DNA of 64,000 bases from an uncultured Eubacteriales bacterium. GTDB lineage: Bacteria; Bacillota; Clostridia; Christensenellales; Aristaeellaceae. Where the stretch lies: assembly GCA_902793605.1 (NCBI GenBank), contig CADBEB010000002.1, positions 124,001 to 188,000 of the forward strand, read 5' to 3'. Of the stretch, positions 15,948 through 23,219 are shown one piece after another. The notes beneath the pieces were generated by a model that searched no databases, was not told where the DNA came from, and worked only from the letters and a program-made list of their open reading frames with translations. The position numbers were made by a program, and so were the translations under genes. How positions within the stretch are numbered: position 1 is the first letter of the stretch; each line of letters opens with the position of its first letter.

Positions 15948-16021
15948 GGATGGGAACTCAAGATTTTGTTTCGGGTCAGCCATGATCAATGACTCCTTGT
16001 CATCCACGATCATATGACTGC

Positions 16022-16348
16022 CTACAGAACCGCTTCCAGTTTATCCAGAAATGCCTGTTCCCCGAATGTGTTGATTTTGAAGAACATGGCTTGGGAACCG
16101 CCTGAAGTGATTGCGCTGAGATGGATCGTTCCGTCCGCCGCTTCAAACAGGGTCACGCTCAGGGAAACGCGGTTTGATCCAAGCGCGCTGTAGCGTTCAA
16201 ACACACGAACTGAGCAGCGGGATGAACCGCTCACGAAATCACTGCTGTCCTCCAGCGAAGCAGATAAACTGCCGCGTATGATCCCTTGTTCGATCCTGTC
16301 CAGGATTTCATTGAAATTACCCTGGAGAATCCTTTCCATCTTTGCCAT
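16022..16348 (-). CDS. DUF6054-like protein
   Basis: 108 residues resembling the DUF6054 family: MAKMERILQGNFNEILDRIEQGI opening, a SVRVFERYSALGSNRVSLSVTL strand pair, and the ending SQAMFFKINTFGEQAFLDKLEAVL. Families of this shape look like a small alpha/beta sandwich; the function is unknown. It is the last gene of a minus-strand unit with 16606-17163 and 16420-16581 (71-base gap). A GNFNEIL-type N terminus with a run of alternating hydrophobic strands suggests a soluble, cytoplasmic protein. The family assignment is from memory of its characteristic N and C termini. Confidence 0.6.
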   Translation of the reverse strand: MAKMERILQGNFNEILDRIEQGIIRGSLSASLEDSSDFVSGSSRCSVRVFERYSALGSNRVSLSVTLFEAADGTIHLSAITSGGSQAMFFKINTFGEQAFLDKLEAVL

Positions 16349-16419
16349 CGTCTTTACCCCCTGTTCCGGATTGCCCTGTAGACCCGTTCTTTTCGTTTTT
16401 GCTCACCAATTACAGCACC

Positions 16420-16581
16420 TTATTCCTGCACATAGGAATACACCGGTTTTCCGTCCACGGAGGCATGAACCTTCTTTACCGGGGGTTCGATCCCCTCTGT
16501 GGCAGCTGCTGCCGGCAGGGGCTTCCCCCTGAGCACCAGCGATCCGATCACCAGTCCGATCATGATTGCAATCACCAGCAT
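16420..16581 (-). CDS. Small membrane-anchored protein, 53 residues
   Basis: A short gene with a strong GGAGG 8 bases before the ATG at 16581. The product has one N-terminal hydrophobic segment (LVIAIMIGLVIGSLVL, residues 2-17), a positive RGK, a proline/alanine stretch and a polar tail ending YSYVQE. It starts 24 bases after the stop of the 185-residue protein, whose own C terminus is YGYVQ, so the two neighbours share a terminal Tyr-x-Tyr-Val-Gln motif. Function unknown. Topology suggests a membrane peptide with its tail in one compartment. Confidence 0.7.
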   Translation of the reverse strand: MLVIAIMIGLVIGSLVLRGKPLPAAAATEGIEPPVKKVHASVDGKPVYSYVQE

Positions 16582-16605
16582 ATCCGCCACCTCCGTCTCC
16601 GCGTT

Positions 16606-17163
16606 TTATTGCACATACCCGTATTTCCCGGAGGAATCGTACTTCCCGTCCCCTTCGGGGAAATCAATGGTCGGAACATCGGCTGCTATCGCGGCTGTAC
16701 GGGCGTCACGTTCCAGGTCTTCCGTCAGTTCACGGATGACCTTTGCCTCATTTGTTCCGGAAACCGGCAACGCATAGATCTGCTTCGCGATCTGTTCACT
16801 CCCGGCCTTCCGGACTTCTTCCCTCCGGGCTTTCCGGGCTTCAATCTCCGCGCGAATGGCATCCAGGCGTTCCTCGCGCTCCGCTCTCCGGGCATCGGCT
16901 TTCTCATGAATCTCGGCAGTTCGCCGGTCGAGTTCTGCTTTCCGGATCTCACGCTTCGCGGCTTTCACCGCATCCCGGGCTGTTCTTTTCGCTTTTCTTG
17001 CCTTTTCCCGGATATCTTCAGCCACACGGTCCGCGTCAAAATCCCTGTTCGCCAGGTATCCGAGCAGGGCACCGAACAACAGCCCCCTGCCCAGCGCACG
17101 GCGATGATGCCGTCCTCCGAACAGCAGATTCCCCAGCGTAAGGATTCCCAGCAGGCGAAGCAT
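16606..17163 (-). CDS. Coiled-coil protein with N-terminal membrane segment
   Basis: 185 residues from ATG 17163 (AAAGGGAGAG upstream; longer starts lack it). N terminus: LLGILTLGNLLFGG, then a basic GGRHHRR turn and a second hydrophobic stretch GRGLLFGALLGYLANR (about 25-40), giving a hairpin-like membrane anchor. Residues 45-130 are an almost unbroken run of Arg/Lys/Glu/Ala heptads, a long charged coiled coil. The end, GKYDSSGKYGYVQ, shares YxYVQ with the next small protein. I recognise no family. With the 53-residue protein and the DUF6054 gene it forms a probable three-gene membrane-associated module. Confidence 0.65.
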   Translation of the reverse strand: MLRLLGILTLGNLLFGGRHHRRALGRGLLFGALLGYLANRDFDADRVAEDIREKARKAKRTARDAVKAAKREIRKAELDRRTAEIHEKADARRAEREERLDAIRAEIEARKARREEVRKAGSEQIAKQIYALPVSGTNEAKVIRELTEDLERDARTAAIAADVPTIDFPEGDGKYDSSGKYGYVQ

Positions 17164-17330
17164 TGGCTTTCTCTCCCTTTCAACAATTCCGGTGAGCTTC
17201 TCACCGTGAACAAAGCATATCATCCGTAAATAACGAAATACAGAATCGCTTTCGAAAGATACTGTCTGTTATTCCCTTTCAGATAGAAAAATATGGAATT
17301 GTAAACGGAGAGTTGTTTCAGAAGAGTCCG

Positions 17331-17645
17331 TCACTTCTTTTTCTTCGGCTCCGGCAGCTCGTCGTACATGGCTGTCAGCAGTTCCGTCAGGAATTCCCGG
17401 TTATCCACATTATCCACGAGCAGCATTTCCTTCGCGCCTTCATAGGGGATCTCCCGGTCTGCATCCGGCATCATCTTCATGGCGGATTTCGTGGGCTTGA
17501 CCAGGAAACGGTCATCATAAATACCGCCGATAATCCTGCCGCGGTAATAGAGGATGAATTCACCCATCATCGTCCGACAGGCAATGTTCTCCAGACCGGA
17601 AAGCTGCTCCAGGATGAAATCCAGGTATTCTCTGCTTGATGCCAT
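17331..17645 (-). CDS. TfoX/Sxy family protein (N-terminal domain)
   Basis: 104 residues corresponding to the TfoX N-terminal domain alone: MASSREYLDFILEQL opening, CRTMMGEFILYYRGRIIGGI (about 23-42) and DDRFLVKPTKSAMKMMPDA (about 44-62), the most conserved part of the family, then a helix and a lysine-rich end. In gamma-proteobacteria TfoX controls competence, but single-domain homologues in Firmicutes have no established role and should not be called competence regulators. GGGAGGAA lies 8 bases before the ATG. Monocistronic on present evidence. Confidence 0.85.
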   Translation of the reverse strand: MASSREYLDFILEQLSGLENIACRTMMGEFILYYRGRIIGGIYDDRFLVKPTKSAMKMMPDADREIPYEGAKEMLLVDNVDNREFLTELLTAMYDELPEPKKKK

Positions 17646-17709
17646 ATTGCGTATTCCTCCCTGACTGTAAAACTGAAGATCATGCCTGAACGAGGAATGG
17701 CTCGTCCTG

Positions 17710-18246
17710 TCATGACAGACATTGCAGCTGTTTGTAAAAATACAGGATCAGATCGTCATCCACGGTGCAGACCGTTTCATACTGGATACACTGTTTGCCC
17801 CGGTACCAGACGCCGGAACCGTCCGGAATATATCCACGCCTGACATACATCCGCTGTGCGGTACCATAGCTGTCGCATACACCGACGCCAAGACAGACCG
17901 TATCCGCATACTGAACCGCAACCTGTTCCGCAACATCCATCAGTCTGTTCCCGATGCCTTTTCTCTGATATTTCTTCAGCACGTTAAAATCAATGATGAT
18001 CGGCCAGCCCTTTTCTTTAAACGGGCCGTCATCCGCATGCAGATAGACATATACATACCCCGCGGGACATCCCTCATATACTGCCGTCAGGGCAGTGCAT
18101 TTTTCTTCAGACTGATCATTCAGCCTTGACATATAGCCGGCCGGATCCGGATGCCATCCCTGGGCAGTCAATTCTTTTACAAAAACCGGCCCGTCCGTTT
18201 CTTCCATATTGCGGATGACCAGTTTTTCATCTTCGTAATAAACCAT
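17710..18246 (-). CDS. GNAT family N-acetyltransferase
   Basis: 178 residues from ATG 18246, supported by GAGGAGGAAAG 7 bases upstream; an upstream in-frame start would place this site inside the gene. IRNMEETDGPVFVKELTAQGW opens the fold; DFNVLKKYQRKGIGNRLMDVAE (about 84-105) holds the acetyl-CoA loop Q-R-K-G-I-G; GTAQRMYVRRGYIPDGSGVWYRG (about 127-149) is the usual C-terminal signature with an extra Gly-rich turn. Acceptor unknown. Next on the same strand upstream is the RdgB gene, 66 bases away. Confidence 0.85.
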   Translation of the reverse strand: MVYYEDEKLVIRNMEETDGPVFVKELTAQGWHPDPAGYMSRLNDQSEEKCTALTAVYEGCPAGYVYVYLHADDGPFKEKGWPIIIDFNVLKKYQRKGIGNRLMDVAEQVAVQYADTVCLGVGVCDSYGTAQRMYVRRGYIPDGSGVWYRGKQCIQYETVCTVDDDLILYFYKQLQCLS

Positions 18247-18312
18247 GGCGCTGCTTTCCTCCTCGCCGGTCAATCGTTGCTTTACGATACACCCCGCCCA
18301 TAGTCATGTGTC

Positions 18313-18903
18313 TCAGCAGTCTTTCCGTGACTGAAGCCAGGAGATCAACCGGCGGACGGCCTTTGCTCTGTGGGAATAGGTTTCCTTGAACGAGAGCGGC
18401 AGGCTGGCCGTTGTTTTGCCGTTTCCGTCCTCCGAAATGAAGATCGGATCATAGCCGAAGCCGTTTGTACCTTCTTCTCTGAGGGCGATCTCTCCGTTCC
18501 AGACGCCGGTGAAAAGATGCTCCTCCCCGGTTTCGTCGATAAAACAGATGCAGGTGACAAAACGGGCCCTTCGGTTATCCGAACCTTCCAGCCCTTTCAG
18601 AACGGCGAGCCTTCGTTCATGCTCTGTTTCAAGGCCCTTGTAACGCGCGGAATAGAGACCCGGTTCTCCGCCCAGGGCTTCCACTTCCAGGCCGCTGTCA
18701 TCCGAAACAACACAGCAATGGGCCAGTTCATAGATGGCCCGCGCTTTCAGGATGGCGTTCTGCTCGAAGGTGGATCCGGTTTCCTCCACCTCAAGGCGGA
18801 TGTTCTCCTCGCTCTGGGAGAAAACCCGGAAACCGAGGGGTTCAAAAATGTCCTTGTATTCCCGGATCTTCCCTTTGTTATTGCTTGCAATAATCAGTTT
18901 CAT
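18313..18903 (-). CDS. rdgB: XTP/dITP diphosphohydrolase
   Basis: 196 residues, standard length for the RdgB/HAM1 family, which hydrolyses dITP, XTP and dHAPTP to the monophosphates and keeps deaminated purines out of nucleic acids. N-terminal substrate loop IIASNNKGKIREY (3-15), the metal/catalytic stretch VVSDDSGLEVEALGGEPGLYSARY (about 65-88) and the C-terminal GYDPIFI...KETYSHRAKAVRRL (FGYDP and SHRxxA motifs) are all present. GGAGGG precedes the ATG. Housekeeping enzyme in the cytoplasm. Confidence 0.95.
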   Translation of the reverse strand: MKLIIASNNKGKIREYKDIFEPLGFRVFSQSEENIRLEVEETGSTFEQNAILKARAIYELAHCCVVSDDSGLEVEALGGEPGLYSARYKGLETEHERRLAVLKGLEGSDNRRARFVTCICFIDETGEEHLFTGVWNGEIALREEGTNGFGYDPIFISEDGNGKTTASLPLSFKETYSHRAKAVRRLISWLQSRKDC

Positions 18904-18957
18904 AACAGCCCTCCGTGAAAAGAATCGGCGTTCCTGCCGGCGGCGGTTTCTTCCGGT

Positions 18958-19920
18958 TCAAACAGCATGCTCATGACTCCGGATTTCGGATTCTGACGGT
19001 TCATTGAAGGAAAGATGACTGTTTTCCAGAATTTCCAGACTGTTTTCCGAATCCAGAAAATCCTGTACGGTCAGGGTCTGGGCTTTCTCTGCCTGCTGGT
19101 CAGCGGTGGACAGCTGCTGCCTGTATTGCCTGGGAGTACAGCCGTATTGCCGCCGGAAATCGCGATTGAAGTATTTCGGATCGGAAAAACCGCAGCCGAT
19201 ACAGATATCCAGCAGAGAAAGATCTGTCAGGATCAGTTGCTTTCGCGCTTTTTCACAGCGGACTCTGGAAAGATATTCCTGAAAGGGCATGCCGAAACTG
19301 TTTTTGAATAGGTGTGACAGATAGTACAGATTTATATTTTCGTTTTCTGCGATATCTGAGAGAAGCAGTTTCTCGCTGCTGTGAGTATCAATATAATCCA
19401 CGATTTTCACCATGAGATCACCTTTTTTTCTGGATTGAAGCAGCTCTTTGTTCGTTCTGCTGGAAAAGGGAAGATCTGAGAAGAGCCGATAGAAGAGCTG
19501 ATTGATGGCAGAAGCGCATAACAGCTCATACATGGGCTCTTTTTTTACATAATTGATTGCGATCTGATAAAGCAGAGTCCTTACGGATGAAGCAGCCTCA
19601 GTCGAAAACCGATGATCCGGAAATACCAGGTGTTCGATTCCGCTGAAGAAAGGCATAAAGAAAGCCGGAGAAACCTGAAGCGAAAGGATCAGCGCGGGAG
19701 ACACCGAATGCAGTTCATGGATATCATAAGGGTTTGCGATGAACAGATCGTTCTTCTTCAGTATAAGTTTTTCCGGGCCGAAGCTGACCTCCGTCTCTCC
19801 GTCCAGGATCCAGCTCAGCTCAAAGTCCCGGTGCATATGAGGAGTTCTGTACAACAATTCCACCAGAAAAAGGTGATACTCTCCATAGTCATGAGGGATT
19901 AACTCATACTCATATTGCAT
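18958..19920 (-). CDS. AraC family transcriptional regulator
   Basis: 320 residues. N-terminal AraC-type sensing cupin (about 20-140: HMHRDFELSWILDGETEVSFG, KNDLFIANPYDIHELH), then the double helix-turn-helix (about 185-275) with LLSDIAENENINLYYLSHLFKN and the diagnostic GFSDPKYFNRDFRRQYGCTPRQYR. An additional acidic tail of about 45 residues after the DNA-binding domain is uncommon. It is divergent from the sugar operon at 20082, sharing a 161-base control region with an imperfect inverted repeat. The natural reading is that it senses the operon's sugar and controls both directions. Confidence 0.9.
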   Translation of the reverse strand: MQYEYELIPHDYGEYHLFLVELLYRTPHMHRDFELSWILDGETEVSFGPEKLILKKNDLFIANPYDIHELHSVSPALILSLQVSPAFFMPFFSGIEHLVFPDHRFSTEAASSVRTLLYQIAINYVKKEPMYELLCASAINQLFYRLFSDLPFSSRTNKELLQSRKKGDLMVKIVDYIDTHSSEKLLLSDIAENENINLYYLSHLFKNSFGMPFQEYLSRVRCEKARKQLILTDLSLLDICIGCGFSDPKYFNRDFRRQYGCTPRQYRQQLSTADQQAEKAQTLTVQDFLDSENSLEILENSHLSFNEPSESEIRSHEHAV

Positions 19921-19953
19921 ACGCTGTCACCGCCCGTATGTTCATCTGGGGTC

Positions 19954-20051
19954 AGTATAATGCAGAAAAGCAAATTTGTCATGGTGTTTTGGACAAAATG
20001 ATCCGAGATTATTGTTCCGGATAATGCTATTCTATATATAAAGGGAGAGAA
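19954..20051. promoter_or_regulatory. Divergent promoter region, AraC gene and sugar operon
   Basis: Minus strand: -35 ATGACA (19981-19976), 17-nt spacer, -10 TATACT (19959-19954) for the AraC gene. Plus strand: TTGTTC about 17 bases before TATATA-like sequence near 20035-20040, for the isomerase gene. Between them AATTTGTC (19973-19980) and GACAAAAT (19992-19999) form a near-perfect inverted repeat with an 11-nt spacer that overlaps the AraC-side -35, a candidate regulator site. Confidence 0.5.
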
Positions 20052-20081
20052 TCCCGGAATAAAAAACGGAGGATCAATCAA

Positions 20082-21116
20082 ATGAGCAAATTCAAGTTTT
20101 CAGTAGGCCCCTGGAACGTTCATACCGGAACGGATTCCTATGGTCCGGAAACCCGTCAGCCAATCGACCTGGAGACAAAATTCGCGAAATTTGCCGAACT
20201 GGGATTCTCCGCGGTTCAGTTCCATGATGACGATGCGGTTCCGGATATGAATAACATGACGGAAGAGGAAATCAAAGAATATGCCCGCGGCGTGAAAAAG
20301 CTGCTGGATAAATATGGCCTGGCTGCTGAATTCGTGGCTCCCCGCCTGTGGATGGATCCCCATACAAAGGACGGCGGTTTCATGAGCACCCGGAAGGAAG
20401 ATCGGGAGTTTGCCCTGTGGCGCGCCTGTCGATCCATTGACATCGCGAACGAACTGGGTACCGACCTGATCGTTCTCTGGCTGGCCCGGGAAGGAACCCT
20501 CTGCGCCGAGAGCAAAAGCCCTGTCTGGGCGACCAGACAGCTGGTGGACGCCATCAATAAAATGCTGGAATACGATCCGAAGATCCGTGTCTGTATCGAG
20601 CCCAAGCCCAACGAGCCCATTGACCGCTCGATCTGCGGCACCATGGGGCATGTGATGGCCATTTCTGCCGCCACGATCGATCCCAAACGGGTCGGCGGAA
20701 ACCTGGAATCCGCGCACGCAATCCTTGCGGGACTGGATCCTGCCAATGAAATCGGATTTGCCCTTGCTTTTGATAAGCTGTTTACTGTTCACCTGAACGA
20801 CCAGAACGGAATCCGTTACGACCAGGACAAGACATTCGGTGTGGAAAACCTGCGCCAGGCCTTTAACCAGGTAAAAGTGCTGGTGGAGAACAATTACGGT
20901 TCCAGGGGCGAATATGTGGGCCTCGATGTAAAAGCAATGCGCACCACCTCTGATGAAGACGGTTATGAGCATCTGAAGAACAGCCTGGCAGTTTTCCGTG
21001 CGCTGGAAGATAAGGTTGCCCGGTATGATTATGACTATGCGAACAAGCTGATTGCCGATCTGAAATTTGAGCAGCTTGAAATGTACACCATGAATCTGCT
21101 TATGGGAATCCAGTAA
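20082..21116 (+). CDS. Xylose isomerase-like sugar isomerase
   Basis: 344-residue TIM-barrel protein of the short (actinomycete-type) xylose isomerase class. Catalytic His48 and Asp51 sit in QFHDDDAVP; Trp133 follows in LWLAREG; metal ligands Glu173 and Lys175 in IEPKPNEP, Glu209 and His212 in NLESAH, Asp247 and Asp249 in YDQD, and Asp282 in GLDVK. The one departure is position 237, where the fourth metal-1 ligand, normally Asp in HIDLN, is His in VHLND. The enzyme should interconvert an aldose and a ketose; D-xylose itself is not assured. GGAGG precedes the ATG. A PfkB kinase and class II aldolase follow, so the product is probably phosphorylated and then cleaved. Confidence 0.82.
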   Translation: MSKFKFSVGPWNVHTGTDSYGPETRQPIDLETKFAKFAELGFSAVQFHDDDAVPDMNNMTEEEIKEYARGVKKLLDKYGLAAEFVAPRLWMDPHTKDGGFMSTRKEDREFALWRACRSIDIANELGTDLIVLWLAREGTLCAESKSPVWATRQLVDAINKMLEYDPKIRVCIEPKPNEPIDRSICGTMGHVMAISAATIDPKRVGGNLESAHAILAGLDPANEIGFALAFDKLFTVHLNDQNGIRYDQDKTFGVENLRQAFNQVKVLVENNYGSRGEYVGLDVKAMRTTSDEDGYEHLKNSLAVFRALEDKVARYDYDYANKLIADLKFEQLEMYTMNLLMGIQ

Positions 21117-21129
21117 CAGGATGATTGCT

Positions 21130-21160
21130 TTGGCGGCTGCCCGGTCCGGACGGCCGCCAA
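21130..21160 (+). other. Intercistronic hairpin
   Basis: TTGGCGGC (21130-21137) pairs with GCCGCCAA (21153-21160), with an inner CCGG/CCGG pairing. There is no U-tract, so it is more likely an mRNA stabilising or processing element between isomerase and kinase genes than a terminator. Confidence 0.5.
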
Positions 21161-21184
21161 TCTTGCAGAAAGCGTGAGGTGCAC

Positions 21185-22285
21185 ATGAAGAAAGTCATTT
21201 CCGCCGGGCATATCTGTCTGGACATCACACCGGTTTTCCCGGCAGAAAAACAGTATGATCAGCTGTCCTCGCTGCTGGTTCCGGGAAAACTGATCCAGAC
21301 GGAGGCGGCGGACGTTCATACCGGCGGAAGCGTAGCGAACACCGGCCTGGCGCTGAAACTGCTCGGATGTGACGTGAAACTGATGGGCAAGGTAGGCGAC
21401 GATGCCTTCGGTATGATGATCCGGAATATTCTGGCCCGGTATGGCGCCGGAGGTCTGCTTGTGGATCCGGAAAGCTCCACTTCCTATTCAGTGGTATTGG
21501 CTGTGCCCGGAGTGGACCGGGTTTTCCTGCATAATCCCGGCGCGAACGATACTTTCACCGGTGACGATATTCCGGAGAGCGCCCTGGAAGACGCGGCACT
21601 GTTCCATTTCGGCTATCCGACGCTGATGAGGCGTACCTGGGAGAATGACGGGGCGGAACTGATTTCCATGTTCCGGCGGATGAAAGAGAAAGGGATTGCG
21701 ACAAGCCTTGATCTGGCGGCGGTGGATCCCCAGTCCCCCGCGGGTCACGCAGACTGGGAAAAGATCCTCACCGGCGTTTTGCCTTATGTGGATTTCTTCG
21801 TCCCCAGCTTTGAGGAACTCTGCTGGATGCTGGACCGGGAACGGTATGACCGCCTGGCTGCGGACAACCGGGATATCACCGAGGGGCTCGACATGGAAGC
21901 GGAGGCGCTGCCTCTGGCAGACAAAACGCTTTCCATGGGCTGCCGGGTCGTGATGATCAAATGCGGAACCAGCGGAATGCTGCTGCGCACAGCCGGAAAG
22001 GAAGCCGCCGCCGGTGTTGGTTCCAGGCTGGAACTGAATGCGGACAAGTGGAGCGATCAGCTTGTGTTCCAGCCGTGCTTTAAAGCAGACGTTGTCCGCA
22101 GCGGGACCGGGGCGGGGGATACGAGCATTGCTGCCTTCCTGGCTGCGGTGCTGAACGGCAGGGAACCGTCCTCCTGTATCGCGCTGGCCAGCGCGGAAGG
22201 GGCCTGCTGTGTGACGGCTTACGATGCGCTCAGCGGACTGAAACCGCTGGATGAACTGGAAAATAGAATCCGCAAAGGATGGTAA
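21185..22285 (+). CDS. PfkB family carbohydrate kinase
   Basis: 366 residues from ATG 21185 (GAGGTG upstream; the open frame begins earlier but its first 20 codons overlap the hairpin). Ribokinase/PfkB fold: N-terminal AGHICLDITPVF, the sugar-binding HTGGSVANTGLALKLLG (about 44-60), KVGDDAFGMM, and the C-terminal anion hole and base SGTGAGDTSIAAFLAA (about 305-320, catalytic Asp in GAGD). It transfers phosphate from ATP to a sugar or sugar phosphate. Between an isomerase and a class II aldolase it most likely phosphorylates the ketose made by the isomerase. Confidence 0.88.
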   Translation: MKKVISAGHICLDITPVFPAEKQYDQLSSLLVPGKLIQTEAADVHTGGSVANTGLALKLLGCDVKLMGKVGDDAFGMMIRNILARYGAGGLLVDPESSTSYSVVLAVPGVDRVFLHNPGANDTFTGDDIPESALEDAALFHFGYPTLMRRTWENDGAELISMFRRMKEKGIATSLDLAAVDPQSPAGHADWEKILTGVLPYVDFFVPSFEELCWMLDRERYDRLAADNRDITEGLDMEAEALPLADKTLSMGCRVVMIKCGTSGMLLRTAGKEAAAGVGSRLELNADKWSDQLVFQPCFKADVVRSGTGAGDTSIAAFLAAVLNGREPSSCIALASAEGACCVTAYDALSGLKPLDELENRIRKGW

Positions 22286-22299
22286 GGAGGGGAAACCAT

Positions 22300-23148
22300 A
22301 TGCTGGTCAATATGAATGACGTACTCCTGCCCGCAAAGAAGGGGCACTATGGGATCGGGTTTTTTAACGCGGTCAATGTGGAAATGGCCCGGGCCATTAT
22401 TGAAACAGCAGAAGAACTGCGTGCTCCGGTGATGGTCGGCACAGCTGAAGTCCTGCTGCCCGCCATGTCCCTGGAACGCGTCGCGGAATACCTGATTCCC
22501 ATGGCCCAAAAGGCCGCTGTGCCGGTCTGTGTCCATTACGATCACGGTCTGACCTTTGACAAGTGCATGGAAGCTCTGAAGCTCGGGTTTACCTCTGTCA
22601 TGTACGATTGTTCCACAGAGGATTATGAGAGCAACACGGCCAAGGTGACTGAAATGGTTCGGATCTGCCATGGCAGGGGTGTTACGGTAGAAGGCGAACT
22701 GGGCCATGTGGGCGATAATGAAGGCACGGGAAAACTGGAGAATCCGTCGGACTACTATACGGATCCGGAAATCGCTGCGGACTTTGTAAAGCGCACAGGG
22801 ATTGACTCCCTGGCGGTGGCGGTGGGCAATGCCCACGGGGATTATAAATTCCCGCCGAAGCTGGACTTTGAGCGCATTGAAACGATCTCAGGACGTACAG
22901 GCCTGCCGCTGGTGCTGCATGGCGGAAGCGGTTTGTCTGATTCGGATTTCCGGACAGCCGTGCAGAAGGGCGTATGCAAGGTCAATATTTTCACGGATAT
23001 CGACAAAGCGGGAAAAGCAGGCATCGAAAAAGGCCTCGCCGCAGGCGCGTCTTCCATGACGGCGCTGATCCCTTACGAAATTGAAGCAATGAAACGCGTT
23101 GTATGCAACAAGCTGGAGTTGTTCGGCTCCGTCGGCCGCGCTGAATGA
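22300..23148 (+). CDS. Class II fructose-bisphosphate aldolase family protein
   Basis: 282 residues from ATG 22300, with AAGGAGGGG 6 bases upstream. Zn-dependent class II aldolase of the FbaA/GatY/KbaY/IolJ group: catalytic Asp81 and Zn ligand His82 in HYDHG, GELGHVG (about 137-143), a Zn ligand His in NAHGDYKFPPKLDF (about 177-190), and Zn/phosphate contacts in LVLHGGSGLSD (about 206-216) and VNIFTDID. It cleaves a ketose (bis)phosphate to dihydroxyacetone phosphate plus an aldehyde. As last gene after isomerase and kinase, it completes a short sugar pathway. The sugar is not determined; a tagatose-, fructose- or ketopentose-derived phosphate is possible. Confidence 0.88.
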   Translation: MLVNMNDVLLPAKKGHYGIGFFNAVNVEMARAIIETAEELRAPVMVGTAEVLLPAMSLERVAEYLIPMAQKAAVPVCVHYDHGLTFDKCMEALKLGFTSVMYDCSTEDYESNTAKVTEMVRICHGRGVTVEGELGHVGDNEGTGKLENPSDYYTDPEIAADFVKRTGIDSLAVAVGNAHGDYKFPPKLDFERIETISGRTGLPLVLHGGSGLSDSDFRTAVQKGVCKVNIFTDIDKAGKAGIEKGLAAGASSMTALIPYEIEAMKRVVCNKLELFGSVGRAE

Positions 23149-23157
23149 GCGTTCGCG

Positions 23158-23178
23158 AAGAAGATCAGCTTCTTTTCC
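23158..23178 (+). terminator. Weak terminator after the sugar operon
   Basis: Short AGAAG/CTTCT stem with a small loop followed by TTTT, just after the aldolase stop. Stem stability is low, so it is only a candidate. Confidence 0.35.
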
Positions 23179-23219
23179 GCAGGCGTTGCCTTTGATGACG
23201 CGATCAGAAAACAGCAATA

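Noticed and set aside
17331..17645. Competence regulator role for the TfoX-like protein
   Set aside because: Only the N-terminal domain is present and its role in Firmicutes is not established.
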